Source: Gonatopus flavifemur
Lineage: Eukaryota > Arthropoda > Insecta > Hymenoptera > Dryinidae
Reading direction: 5' to 3'
Assembly (NCBI GenBank): GCA_018340375.1
Contig: JAFFJZ010000004.1
Coordinates: forward strand, 46,168,001-46,232,000
DNA length: 64,000 bases
Both the position numbers and the translations under genes were made by a program. Below, one piece after another: positions 44,583 through 55,782 of this stretch. The stretch's first letter is position 1. The number at the start of each line of letters is the position of its first letter. Under the pieces are notes generated by a model. That model searched no databases and was not told the DNA's origin. It saw only the letters and a list, made by a program, of their open reading frames with translations.

Positions 44583-45345
44583 TTATAAGGGTGACGAGGG
44601 CACTTTTTTTTGTTGCGATACATAACTAACAGAGTAAACTACACATGAAAACCCATTTTTAACCGTGGAAATGCGTGCAGATTTTTCCAATCATTGGAAT
44701 GTGTTGATTGAAAGAAGACAAAAATTATATGTAACAAACTGAACTGAGTTTATTCCAAACTCCTCTTTACAAGGACCGGTATGGCTTGCTTGCCATTGCG
44801 TACATCCAGATCTCAAGCTATCTCTTAAGACGTTGCCGCTTCTCTTCTACAAGTACAAACGATAACGGCGCGCTACTCTCAACCACGCATGCTCTCTTAT
44901 CCAGCACACACATACACCCACATACGCGATCATACAAGTGTACCAAAAACACACACACACAGAAAGTGTCGCTTGACCACAACTACATCAACAAAATGTA
45001 CATGATTTATGAAATTTTCGATGAATCATAAGGTATAAATCACCAATAAACTCCAAAGGGGCAGGACAGGGCACTTTTTCTTTGTTGCAATGTATAACTA
45101 GCAAAGTAAACTACACATAGAAACCCATTTTAAGACGTGCAAATGCGTGCAAATTATTCTAATCATTGAAATGTATATGATTTATGGAATTTTCGATGAA
45201 TTATAAGGTATACATCATCAATAAACTTCAAAGGGGCAGACCAGGGCACTTTTTGAGTTGCAATGCATGAGCGAAGTAAACTACAGATAGGAACCCATCT
45301 CAAGACATGCAAGTACGTGCACTGTTGTATAATTGTTGAAATAGA
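44583..45345 (-). repeat. Tandem repeat, about 165-bp unit (right copy)
   Basis: The mirror of 20,340-21,110, with the solo LTR in the same unit. A 9-bp length difference near 45,240 and several substitutions separate the arms. Confidence 0.7.
44702..44993 (-). mobile_element. Solo LTR, 292 bp (right copy)
   Basis: The mirror of 20,691-20,982 and of equal length. Flanks GAATG (44,697-44,701) and AAATG (44,994-44,998) keep the same one-base mismatch as the left arm, so both the insertion and the LTR-LTR recombination preceded the duplication. Confidence 0.75.
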
Positions 45346-45682
45346 TATGATCCATGGAATTTTCGTTCTACCATTATATGATATTGTGAGAAAAATTGGA
45401 TAACCACTTACCACGCCCAGATGCCCCCATCTTCGAGTCAGAAGGAACAATGACACACCATAAACAAGAGATAGATGAACAAAACACTTCATGTGATACG
45501 CTGTAAGTATCTGTTGTTATTATACGTCAATAACAAATGAGCGAATCAATTCACGGGAATCAAGTGGGCAATGGAGAATTGGTGATATTCAGATTGAATT
45601 CAACGACCATTCGTAAATATACTAGAGTATGTACTCTTTGAAGTATGAGAACAGATCCCATTCGAAAATCTCCATTTGAAGT

Positions 45683-46082
45683 GTGATATTGAATCAATTC
45701 GCGCTAGATTGTACGTTCAGACCACTGTGCGTTCGAAGGAAATGGGTCAATCTGCGATTGAATGAAGCGGATACAGAAATTTTAAGTATGATTATCATGC
45801 TACCATTAGCCCCAAAAGAGCAATTCGAAGACGGACTCGCGCTCATTAATGAAAAAGCGGAACGAATAGTGGACCAATTTCCCGATATTCTACGGTTCAT
45901 GTGGTACATGAGGACACAATGGCTACCACTGGCCAACGTAGTGAGCGTGTAGGGCTGTCCACATAGAACCAACAATTTAGTTGAAAGTTCCCACAACGGC
46001 CTGAGATATAGGCTGGGTCAAAATCCAAACATTTGGAGACTTACTGGTAGGCCATCTTTCAATATACACTGTAAAACTTGAA
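45683..46082 (+). pseudogene. MULE transposase C-terminal fragment (right copy)
   Basis: The mirror of 19,612-20,010, here on the plus strand. It reads NEADTEILSMI, FEDGLALINEKAERIVDQFP, WYMRTQWLPLANVVSV, TAG at 45,950-45,952, then HRTNNLVESSHNGL and NPNIWRLTG to a TGA. Several amino-acid differences from the left copy with no bias towards silent change fit an unselected relic. Confidence 0.65.
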
Positions 46083-46239
46083 ATTAATCAATTCATCTGA
46101 GGGTGAAAAAAACTTGGGACCCACAACAACAAACTTTAAGAATGAGGAATTTTCACTTATCCTAGCAGAGTTACTAGATCCCATAATTGATCTCTTATAT
46201 ACACTGGATAAGACATACACACTGAGAGGAAGGGTTTAG

Positions 46240-46638
46240 TTGAGTATCAGACAGCCAACAAATTTAGTCACTGTGAATAAAAATTTAGTTGAAGCAAATA
46301 CATTTTACTTGGCACAGCTAAATTTCTCATTCCTCTTGGATGAATCGTTTTATTCCTATTACAGACAACTAGACATTCATTTACGGCAACTAGGTCCCTC
46401 TCTCTCAGTGCGGGAAAATCTCTGTGATGAATTGAACGTGATAAAAGACTCTGAGCAGCCATTTGTATTACCGGCTGAATGGTCATTATGTGCGGTAAAT
46501 TTGAACTTCATGAATACATTCTCAGGGGAATATGTTCGATATATCCATAAAATCATCACATTATCAATTCATTCTCCCCAATTGTTTTCGATATCGTTGA
46601 AACTTCATTTTATATCATACATAATGATATACTGTTAA
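46240..46638 (+). other. Unassigned open frame shared by both arms
   Basis: 132 codons, mirrored at 19,056-19,454 with one residue changed. A possible exon within it starts after an acceptor (TTCCTATTACAG) and reads QLDIHLRQLGPSLSVRENLC. A degenerate inverted copy of part of it (AAATGGCT-x-TTCAAAGTCT) lies at about 46,860-46,910. I do not recognise it and give it low weight. Confidence 0.25.
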
Positions 46639-47058
46639 TTATCATTGGGATTCTCGAGTTTGGGAGAAAAAAACTCATATTTTCAATCATTAAAAACCTC
46701 TGATCAACTCAAACTATAATCAAACATCCTTTCGCAGAGTTTTCCATTACACTAAGCAATAATGACGATTAGGATTCGATTAATGATTAATATATCTCAC
46801 AAAATATACCGGCGACATTCAAAGTTCCCACGGGAAATTAGCATTTAAACCGCAATACAAATGGCTATTCAAAGTCTCCTATCACGTTCATTTCAATTAT
46901 TCAAAATCTGTTTCAATGTGACTATTCGAAAACACTATTCGTTCCCTTTTCAAAACAGCACATTGTTTGGTTTTCATCACTGAAGATGATATTACTCTTG
47001 AATGCAACAACAAACATCAAGTTGATATAGTTTAATGAAATCATTCGGAATTCCACAG

Positions 47059-47203
47059 ATAGAATGATAGGTTTGATCGTGGATCAAGAAATGGATCTGC
47101 ATCGCATCACGATTGGAGTTCGAATCCGAAGGGCTAGGAAAGTAAAAGACCTTTTACGTGATGTAGCTATACGTGATTCGCAACTGGCTCTCACTACTGG
47201 AAG
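47059..47203 (+). CDS. Putative internal exon of unknown gene (right copy)
   Basis: Acceptor GGAATTCCACAG and donor GGAAG|GTAATT bound 145 bp open in one frame, reading MIGLIVDQEMDLHRITIGVR and then RRARKVKDLLRDVAIRDSQL. It ends two bases into a codon. The next candidate exon at 48,588 begins with the single base needed, so the two are compatible in phase. The basic, amphipathic sequence is not one I recognise. The mirrored copy at 18,491-18,635 looks identical. Because the whole surrounding block is nearly identical between arms, identity is not evidence of selection. Confidence 0.3.
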
Positions 47204-47363
47204 GTAATTGTGTTCATATATTTCTCTCATCCATCAAAATACCCGAAATCGTAACGAAGTCAAAGATGGAATTCGCTCAATTTCATTCGATGAATATCAT
47301 TCAATGTGTGTTTAATTGGAAATATTCAATTGTTGCTGCACTCACTGACCTACATATCATGTG

Positions 47364-47729
47364 GATTCTGCTTCCTACACGAAGACAGAATTGTCTGTGA
47401 TAGCGAAATTTGATTTCACCGTGCACCTTTCACCAGAACAGCGATTTTTTTCTACGACAGTAGTGTTGTTAAATCAATATTATTACCTGCGACAGCAATT
47501 TTTCAACGAAAAAAGTGAAAAATTCATCTACTGTAGTCAAATTTGCTTACCGTCTCATATATAAAGCTCGGAATAGAGCAGTTCTAGCAGAAGATTCATA
47601 GCTGCAGCTAATTAGATAAATGGAATTTTTGATAAGATCGCTATGAAGGCAGAACCATTGCTGTTTCAGCAAAAGTTGCACAATAAAATCAGATTTCGCT
47701 GTCATATCCAATCTTTTTCCTCCGTGTAC
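47364..47729. mobile_element. Imperfect fold-back repeat (right copy)
   Basis: The mirror of 17,965-18,330, with the same paired GATAGCGAAATTTGATTTC and GACAGCGAAATCTGATTTT blocks. Confidence 0.6.
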
Positions 47730-48114
47730 ATGTTCTTCTGTAAGTGAGATCGAGAATGATTTGTTTCGCACCTCTCTCGCGCGTCCTATGATGACAGCAT
47801 GAAAATGTGGCAATTTCATCTATCTTTGTTAAGGTTTCTCAGAATCCTTCGATTATTCCACGGACTCAGTTGATACCCTTCGAAGTTCCAAATGAAACTA
47901 ATCAAAGCGCTCGCGATAGAAGCATTCAATGACAAAAAAAAGAAAGACTTATCTCAATTGTGGAACGAGAATTCTGCAAATGCGGAGATTCAAAAATCGC
48001 TGCAGAATCTCAATAGGAAATTTTGAATGGTTAAATTTTCTTTTCATCTCTATTGGTCATGTCTTTATCAGGAACTGACGTCAAAGTGCAGGCACGTAGC
48101 CAAATTAGATAAAA

Positions 48115-48345
48115 AATTGGTGAAATTAACATCTTATTAGGTAAATGTATGCATGATTCAGAATATAGTTTGAGCTACCACGATTTGAATTGATTCTATA
48201 ATAGCCGATATGAAATATACCAGCGGATGTGAAATAGCTGATATACATCTCACATTCCTTACTGTGAAATCAACTAAAATTGTAGTAGCTCGAACTGTGT
48301 TCCGAATCGTTCATATATTTACTTAACAACATGTAAGTTTTACAA
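48115..48345. mobile_element. Fold-back MITE with about 90-bp arms (right copy)
   Basis: The mirror of 17,350-17,580. Paired blocks are GAGCTACCACGATTTG and the inverted GAGCTACTACAATTTT. Confidence 0.7.
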
Positions 48346-48587
48346 CTTTTTTTTCTATGGGCAGGATTTTGGTTTAGGTGGCATTCCTACCAACCGGTAG
48401 GGTTATCCACCATACGTCATGTATCCACCAATCAAGTTTCCGCCCCCCCCCCTACATAACTGCTCGTCAGAATAGTTATAATGTATATTACATGTATACA
48501 TTCCTCACGAATTCCACTCTCAATTCTGTCAATTTCATCTCATATTGACGGATAACGGATGAAACAATCGATAGAGATGAGTGTTAG

Positions 48588-48904
48588 TTTTCAAAATCCG
48601 AAGGAAATACTTTTCACCCAATTTTGTGCAAACGAAAGAAATTACGCATTCGTAAATGATTCAGTATTATTACCAGTAATTCTTTTGGTTCCAATACACA
48701 GATGCACCCTTGAGGAATTTTTCATGCGATCTGCTAGACGAGCAGCAAATGTAGGGGTAGATGGTCATGACTTACCGAACATTAACGGTTTGTATGCTTT
48801 CAATGACTATTTCCATTCAGGTTGGATATACGCGAAAGTGATCTCAGAATGCGGGAGCTGGCAATCCCCACCATTTACCTTTTCGAGACTGCCGAAGTTT
48901 GATT
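48588..48904 (+). CDS. Putative exon of unknown gene (right copy)
   Basis: An open frame runs from an ATG at 48,559 (119 codons); the candidate exon begins after a weak acceptor (GTGTTAG at 48,587) and ends at a strong donor, GATT|GTAAGT. It reads FQNPKEILFTQFCANERNYA, then a hydrophobic VLLPVILLVPI, CTLEEFFMRSARRAANVGVD, and ISECGSWQSPPFTF. I do not recognise it. A degenerate inverted copy of its 3' part (GAATGCGAGAGCTGG for GAATGCGGGAGCTGG) lies at about 48,985-49,130, which suggests an old repeat rather than a single-copy gene. Confidence 0.3.
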
Positions 48905-49884
48905 GTAAGTTACTTTGAAAGAAGGAGAAGTATATTGTAGTCAGTGACTATACTTGATTCCAGCGTAATCTTTGTTATTTCGCTTGGACCCGCAGTAAGT
49001 TCGGAATGGTCACAAAGGGTTTCATGGTGGAAGCGACCAGCTCTCGCATTCTGGGATCACTGATACACGGGGAAAATATTATATCTGGAATGACTATAAA
49101 AACATACCAACAAGGGCACAGAGTTAGCATATACGGTGGAATCGTACGATCTTATTTCAGTTTACTATGAATGATCGTGAAATAAACATAGTGTTGAAAA
49201 TTTCAGCCGCGAATTTCCAAATATTTGTATTGATTCTCATACAAAAGTTCGGGAGTACTTGACACAACATATTTTTATATTGAATTTCCCACACTTTTAT
49301 CGGAATTCGAACACAATATTATCTCGAAATGATTCTCATGCCATTTGATTTGAATTCTCATAAAATCTCTCATATTAAATTCACAAACTTTTTTCACCAG
49401 TGCATTAATCCTACCACTAACAAACATGAACACGGTATTTCATAGCTAACTTCACGTTCATTTCCATCTTCACGCGATATGGTCCTTCATTATGCTTTTT
49501 CCATAGTAATTTGTAATAAAATATTTCTCCCGTGTATACATATGACGCACACATACACACGGGAAAAAAATTCAATTCACAAAGAACATATGTAGCAGGT
49601 GCTTTCTCTTGTAGAATGTATAGGAAACTCTCATCTCTTTGCATGTCATACAAAAATTTTGTACATTCGATTGCATGAGACGTTGCCCGTACAACACTAC
49701 GAACGATCGCCGGACATTTTTCCGTTCCTCCGCCTCTTATCCATGTCTCCCTCTTATTCACGTCGCTTCCACGGAGATGCGACGTGGAAATCGGTGGTGT
49801 GCTGGTGGGGTGGATGTGCCGAAGATAGCCGCGTAGTTGACAAAATGGAATACATCCAAAAAACGGTATGCTTGAAGTAGAGAG

Positions 49885-50224
49885 TAAGCGATTCTCACTA
49901 TAGCTGCAAACACGATTACAATTATTTCAAATATTATTTCGTTCGAATGAAGCGTATTGCGCTCGATATAAGCATAATTACACTTGATGTAAATACAATT
50001 ACATTTGATTTTAACATGGAATATGATCGATTTGGGTATGGAGTATACCCAAGGCAAGGGTATTTTATGCCTAACTGGAAGATATTTTATATTGAAATCA
50101 AGTGTAATTATGCCCATGTCAAATGTGTAATCATGCTCATATCAATGGTAATACGGTTGATTCGAACGGAATAATACTTCAAATGATTGTAATCGTGTTT
50201 TGACCTACAGTAAGAATCGCTCAC
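49885..50224. mobile_element. Uninterrupted fold-back MITE holding the hAT empty site
   Basis: About 340 bp with arms of about 80 bp: AGTAAGCGATTCTCACTATA pairs with the inverted GTGAGCGATTCTTACTGTAG, followed by ACACGATTACAA and ATTTCGTTCGAAT blocks on both sides. The sequence ATAATTAC at 49,974-49,981 is the single, undisturbed copy of the hAT target. Confidence 0.8.
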
Positions 50225-50262
50225 CGTAGATCAAACACACACGGTCAGAAATTTGACCTCTT

Positions 50263-50614
50263 GTGACCAATTTTTTGTGTGTATATAGATCTATTAGTTC
50301 TGCGTTAAAATTTTATTTCCGATTTCACGTCTATTCTACTCATATTTTTTCATGTATCTTGGAGATTAACACCGATTTAAGTATAGATTCTACACAATCT
50401 CGGTGTGCATTCGATTCCATTAATTCGGTGATAACTTTTTGTCAACAGTATACCGTGCTTTGGGTGTATCTGAAGATTAGACTAGATTCGATGAACCAGG
50501 ACAAACTATTCAAGGGGTTGGGTCACGATAGAAGTCCCAACATGAGGGGCATATTCATCATTTTTTTCCTGCATTGAAGAATTATTTATTGAAAAAAGTG
50601 ATTATATATGGGGC
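50263..50614. other. Non-coding right-arm DNA up to a deletion junction
   Basis: It mirrors about 9,620-9,970. The 104-codon frame at 50,263-50,577 differs at several residues from its left partner and is not considered a gene. Confidence 0.4.
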
Positions 50615-50690
50615 AATGCTCAATAGTTAGCTTATTTCAGAAGCATGGTATATTTCATGCACGGAACGCATGAATTTTCTCTCCGTGTGT
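50615..50690. mobile_element. Half of an ACACGG-family MITE, cut by deletion
   Basis: Only the half next to TTTCTCTCCGTGTGTTC remains; the complete element is at 6,414-6,638. The junction GGGGCAATGCTCAATAG joins positions equivalent to 9,620 and 6,479 of the left arm with at most two or three shared bases. Confidence 0.8.
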
Positions 50691-51792
50691 TCATTAAAAA
50701 TTCGTATATTTCATTGGGGCATATAAAATTTAAGAATTTCCCAAAGTGAAATAAATATCATAGATTGCATATTGGAAATATGTATCCAATCAAAATATGT
50801 TCCATCAGTTGGGTGCCAAAAATATCTGCTCTCAGTGGAATCGCGTTTGATAGAAAGAAATTTGGTTGGAATAGAACCGGCATAAGGCTTCAGATTCAGC
50901 AGATATTCTTTCAATTCAATAAAATATTGGCGAATTGAAAAAATATTCGTTTGGAATATTCCAATTCAAAATATTCTTGGCTGACAATTTTTTTTCTCTC
51001 GGTGTCTGAAGCAACCTCAGCGGTTATGTTCCTCTGGAATTGCTTTTTTGAATGCATGAAATATGTTTCGATGTCACTGTTTCTTTTGTCTCCTTCATAA
51101 ATACTACATGAGACTAATAAAATTGTACTGATAATGTCTTCAATCAGCCTCAATATGTTATTGTTTTTTGGATCCGCAAATAGAGCATGGAGAAATAGAA
51201 GATGAGCATCCACAAGAAAATGGACCCGCACAAGGTATCGTAAGAATTGAATAGAGAAATGGGAGTCTGTAGATCAAATTAAAATCCGAGAAATTTCTCA
51301 TATTTGGATATTCAAATAATTGAATTGAACAAAGGCCGAATGTTATTGGAATCTTTGTATTGAGTGAAAAATTATGGTAGTTAGGGAAAATATTCAAGTC
51401 AATGATCACAAAACGTTGAATTCACTGAAACAATCATTTACAAAAAAACAGGCAGGATTGTTGTTCAGCACATGTTTTGAACAATGAAAATCATCAATTT
51501 ATACTTTTTCTAAGAATTTGAGAGACATCTCTTCGATAGAATTCTTGTTCGTATATGTAGGTATTCCCTTCAAGAGATATCAATGTTGGGAATTCATTCA
51601 TGCCCTGGTTGAAGAAACCTATTAGATTCAATCGGATATTTCAATAGAAAACTAATCGAATCTTGCCAAATCTTATTGGAACCCGGACAATGTTCTAGCC
51701 AAATCCTATTCGATTGTATTCGAGTGAATTTTATGGATTTTTCTACCAGGGTGTTGTATAGACCAGCTTATATCCTACTCAGCACAAATATT

Positions 51793-52312
51793 ACCGTAAC
51801 ATTGCTGCAATATTACTGCAATATTTCAATATTGCTGTGATATCACTTGAATATTGCTGCTGTATTCGTGCTGGGTGCACGGAGAAAAAGGTATCTTAAA
51901 ATGTACCATAATTTATGGATTTTCTGCGCTGGCCTGACCGAGTCTGAATATTCACCTGAAAAAACCTCTAAAAGTACCATAATGTCTTGGACTTTTATAC
52001 GGAAGGTACCATACTTATTTTAAAAAGTCCAAGAAATTATGGTACTTTTAGAGATTCATGCAAGTGAATATTCCGACCCGGGCCAGACCAGCGCTGAAGA
52101 TCCATGAATTATGGTATTTTCCAAGATATCTGTTTTCTCAGTGTGAGGAAGAGATGGATTAATAAAATCATATGGATCTGATTTTTCAAACATTGTCCCT
52201 ACATCAATATGCCTCAAATCTACAATCGATTTATCCTAAAAATTCAATTTGTCATCTTAGATTTGACTTGATTTTATGAAAAGAAGTTAGGGAAAATCCG
52301 TTGTCCGTATCT
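51793..52312. other. 519-bp segment present only in right arm
   Basis: The left arm reads continuously across this point (CAGCACAAATA|TATTGTCGGC on its minus strand), while here about 519 bp intervene. It begins with an AATATTGCTG-rich stretch and includes the MITE at 51,877-52,145. It lies in the presumed intron upstream of the RGG-RING exon. Whether it was inserted here or lost there is not settled by the sequence. Confidence 0.75.
51877..52145. mobile_element. Fold-back MITE, ACACGG-like family
   Basis: 269 bp, starting GCACGGAGAAAAAGGTATCT and ending AGATATCTGTTTTCTCAGTGTG read in two pieces. TACCATAATTTATGGA pairs with TCCATGAATTATGGTA. Same family as 1,333-1,580. Confidence 0.75.
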
Positions 52313-52368
52313 ATATTGTCGGCTCTATTGGCTCGAATTGAGTGATGTCTCAGTTTTTCATATTCCAG

Positions 52369-52736
52369 TTCGCGGTCGTGGAAGGAGGGGTCGCCCCTGT
52401 GGCCGTGGTGGACCTGGTGGTGGAGCTCGCGGCAGAGCTCGCGGTGGAGTTCATGGCGGAGCTCGCAACGGAGCTCACGACGAACCTCGTGACGAAGCTC
52501 GCGACGAAGCTCGCGACGAAGCTCGCGACGGAGCTCACGGCGCAGCTCATGACGGGGCTCGAGATCGAGAGATACTGCGAACACGCTGCTGTATTTGTTT
52601 AGATGGAGGAAAAACATATATGTGCTATCCTTGTGGACATCTGTGTATGTGTCACGATTGCCGCACTCAGTATGAGGCCCCCAGGTGCCCCATTTGTCGC
52701 GCTGTCTACAGGGACATTGTAAATGTTTTTTTATGA
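52369..52736 (+). CDS. RGG-box RING-finger protein, last exon
   Basis: After an acceptor (TTTTTCATATTCCAG) 122 codons run to TGA at 52,734-52,736. The first third is Arg/Gly-rich (RGRGRRGRPCGRGGPGGGAR), like an RNA-binding RGG box. Repeats of the type DEAR follow, then a C-terminal C3HC4 RING: CCICLDGGKTYMCYPCGHLC, MCHDCRTQYEAPRC, PICR. The CGHL-x2-C-x2-C and C-P-I-C pattern is that of IAP/MEX-3-type RINGs, which act as ubiquitin E3 ligases. The exon begins one base into a codon, so upstream exon(s) exist but were not found. An AATAAA lies 62 bases past the stop. The acceptor is kept in the decayed left copy. All RING ligands are intact here. Confidence 0.75.
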
Positions 52737-52797
52737 AAACAAGATTTCTTTTTTATATTCAACTTTTCTTTCAAATCTTGTATGCCAACATGCCAAA

Positions 52798-52803
52798 AAT
52801 AAA
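52798..52803 (+). terminator. Polyadenylation signal AATAAA of RGG-RING gene
   Basis: AATAAA 62 bases downstream of the TGA stop, at the distance expected for a real 3' end. Confidence 0.6.
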
Positions 52804-53899
52804 TATGTTCTTCAAACCAAGAAAAAATCTCATTTCCAATGATATTGTACTCGAGAGAGAAAAAATCTTTTCACAATAGTATGTGGCTGACTAGGCTAAA
52901 TCTCAGAATGGGTGGGAAGTGCTCATTCCAGTATTTTATAGAGTTCAATATTTCTATGTCTTATATACGGAGTCTTAGCATCAATTTGCCGGCGAAATTC
53001 ACTGATTCTCACTGCTTTTTACTAATCCGGCTATAGAGAACACAAATTACCATTCCCGATCACACTTTCCTTGGTTGATTCCTTTCCTTCTCAGTAAATC
53101 AGGGCACAACTGATAAGAAAACAACATCATCCACCCCACATATAATCCCGGTGAGAATTTAACGTAAATTGGATAATGAGAACGAAAAATGTTCGCGTAA
53201 TAGCGGCATTTACGAAATTCCCAAACTTTGTTTCGAAGCTCGTTGCTCACTCTTTCCTTCCCTCAACTCCGATTCGCTCGGAATTCATACCGTACAATTG
53301 TTGACATCTCGGGAAAATTCCATAATGATCGCATAATAGAAACGGGAGATATTCACAACTGCAATTCCTTGAAGGGAGGTGGGGGGGCACATCCACACTG
53401 GGAAAAAGAAAGTGTTATGCGATTGGTTGGAAACGCATGAAACTGGTGAAAGAATTCCTCCAGTAATGCGTTCTGAACTGACATAACGGAAACACATTTG
53501 TTATCCTTCATGGATTCAAATGTAGTACCTTATGAAGTTCTATATGAAGTCCTATATGAAGTCCTAAAGGATTCATGAAGAATACTTAGGAGTTCGAATT
53601 ATTCTCTAAGAATCCATTATGAATTCAGAAAATTGTCTTCTTAATTGATTCTTCTCAGTGAATTCATTCTTAACAGTCAGGGGACTTCTGTGCTATCTGG
53701 GATTCTATACGTTTTGTAATGCATGTATTTTTAATGTTGCTGAGGTTTGAATCGTTCATTTAAACGAATTAATGATCGAATAACGAAATACTCTGCAGTT
53801 CAAGGCCTGAAATCTTCCGGTGTCTTCTTAAAATGATGTTCCAATTCCCAAGGAATTGATTCGAAAAGATGAATAACGATTACCCAGCAGATTTTGTGA

Positions 53900-54586
53900 G
53901 TTCCTTGTAGGACTGAGCAAGTCCGGCAAATCATTATAACGTTACTTGTAGGACTGAGCAAGTCCGGCAAATGATTATAAACATGTAGGATCGTTACATG
54001 TAGGACTGAGCAAGTCCGGCAAATCATTATAAACATGTAGGATCGTTACATGTAGGACTGAGCAAGTCCGGCAAATCATTATAAACATGTAGGATCGTTA
54101 CATGTAGGACTGAGCAAGTCCGGCAAATCATTATAAACATGTAGGATCGTTACATGTAGGACTGAGCAAGTCCGGCAAATCATTATAAACATGTAGGAAC
54201 GTTCTTTGTAGGACTGAGCGAATCAACGAAATCATTGATGTAGGAGTGAGCGAGTTGACAGAATCATTGATATAGGACTGAGTGAGCTGACAAAATCATT
54301 GATGTAGGACTGAGCGTCCCGACCAAATAATTATGAACATGTAGAATCGTTACTTGTAAGATCGAGCAAGTCGACCAATCGTTATTTGTAGGATTGAGCA
54401 AGTTGACCAAATTATTATAAATATGTAGAATTGTTACTTGTAGGACTGAGCAATCTGACAACATTATTATACAAATGTAGAATAGTTACTTGTAGGACTG
54501 AGCAGGTTGACAAAATCATGTATGTAGAATTGAGCAAAATAATTAAATTCACCATATGTAGGATTGAGATATGTAGGATCGTTACC
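53900..54586 (-). repeat. Minisatellite, 52-bp unit (right arm copy)
   Basis: The mirror of 2,995-3,635. Five successive units at about 53,940-54,190 are almost identical (TGTAGGACTGAGCAAGTCCG, GCAAATCATTATAAAC), more homogeneous than the left array and one unit longer, so the array has changed since duplication. It ends at the outer limit of arm homology. Confidence 0.9.
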
Positions 54587-54665
54587 GCATCATTTATTTA
54601 TTCATTCATTCATTTATTTATTTATTTGTTCATTCATTTCCACTTATTTCTTCTCTTCATTTATT
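54587..54665. repeat. Simple repeat (CATT/TTTA)n
   Basis: A run of ATTTATTTATTCATTCATTC type immediately outside the right arm. The left flank has only a short TTATTTA at the equivalent place. Confidence 0.85.
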
Positions 54666-55578
54666 TGGTTCGTATGTTAGAATGATTAGAATAAAATAGA
54701 TAGAAACAGCGAAGAATGAATAAGTACTTGAGGCGATAAATGAACAAAAAAATCTTTCTAAATAAGTCGTCAAAAAGAGCAGTGATCTAATGGAACATAC
54801 TTTACGGCAGGATTGTTTATTGGAAATAATGTGGGAAGAAAATTTGTGAAAACAGACCTAGATTAAGTTATGTGAAACCCATTATGAAAGACAAGGTGTC
54901 TTGATCGGTTTTTACGGGACAAAAGCTGCTCAACACCAGATGGAAATTTTCTGTCGGCTTCTGTCGGGCATTTTGAATAGGAGTGAGTTCTCCAAGAACT
55001 CTCATGAAAAGTTTTTTTACTACCATATGACTCTCTATAGTAACACGATAAAAAAGAAGAATTCTTGAGGGAATGTGGTGCTGTGTGACGTGAATTTTTT
55101 GACACAACTCACCAAGTTTTTCTGTTCAGAATTGATCAAATTTTATTGAATTTTTGGTCATGATGCCGGAAGTCATATCCCGAGTTCAATCTTGATTTTG
55201 TATTTCATCAATGCATAATTTTGGATTTGCGGTTGTTACACAGTTTCTGAAAAAAATTGTTGTTATCCATTACACAAAAGCACCAAAAGTACTTATTCTT
55301 ATACCTTCGCGATACTGTGAAATCATTGATCATTTGAATATATGTATGAAAATCTCTCTCTATTGTTCAAGCCTTTATTCATGAGGTGTATATGAATTAT
55401 ACAGTGTGAAACCGTAAATCCACTTTTTTGAAACTAATCAAACTCAATCAACATCCATGAAGTTCATTTATACTTTCACGTAGGAACACAGCTGCGGATG
55501 GGCAATATGATCAAAGATGTCTCATGGCTCAGAAGAACAAACAAGATTTCGTCATAATTATATGCAGATCCGTACAGT
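54666..55578. other. Flanking DNA, no gene seen
   Basis: Two overlapping frames of about 80 codons at 54,863-55,107 (minus) lack recognisable features and splice sites. Nothing else stands out. Confidence 0.4.
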
Positions 55579-55782
55579 CATTGTAACAAGTTCGGTAACA
55601 GTTCTAGCGGAAATATTTTTGAATGCGTTAATTATTGATGGATTCAAAGTGTTTCTGTCCGGCTTTGAGCTGTTATGAATGTTTCTTCTATCATTTTGAT
55701 GAGTAAAAAATTCTCAAATGACAGTAATAAGATATTGTATCAAGATATTTGCATTAGAATTGTTAACGGACTTGTAACAACG
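55579..55782. mobile_element. MITE with TCGGTAACAGTTCT ends, third member
   Basis: The same family as 29,509-29,711 but outside the palindrome and more diverged: CATTGTAACAAGTTCGGTAA at one end and GAATTGTTAACGGACTTGTA at the other, with the same internal TCTATCATT-x-TGAT block. Confidence 0.65.

Larger units (their letters stand above)
38040..54588 (-). repeat. Right arm of giant inverted duplication
   Basis: The reverse complement of the left arm, 16.5 kb. It lacks the hAT and gypsy elements, keeping empty sites at 49,974-49,981 and about 39,500-39,505. Relative to the left arm it has a 3.1-kb deletion (junction near 50,615), a 4.3-kb deletion adjoining the mariner end (junction near 42,599), a 170-bp deletion inside the mariner gene, and an extra 519 bp at about 51,793-52,312. 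Confidence 0.95.

Noticed and set aside
2992..54588. Assembly artefact from a hairpin-adapter chimera
   Set aside because: The arms differ by substitutions, private transposon insertions with target duplications, and kilobase deletions. A wrong join of two haplotypes cannot be fully excluded and is listed as a refuting test.
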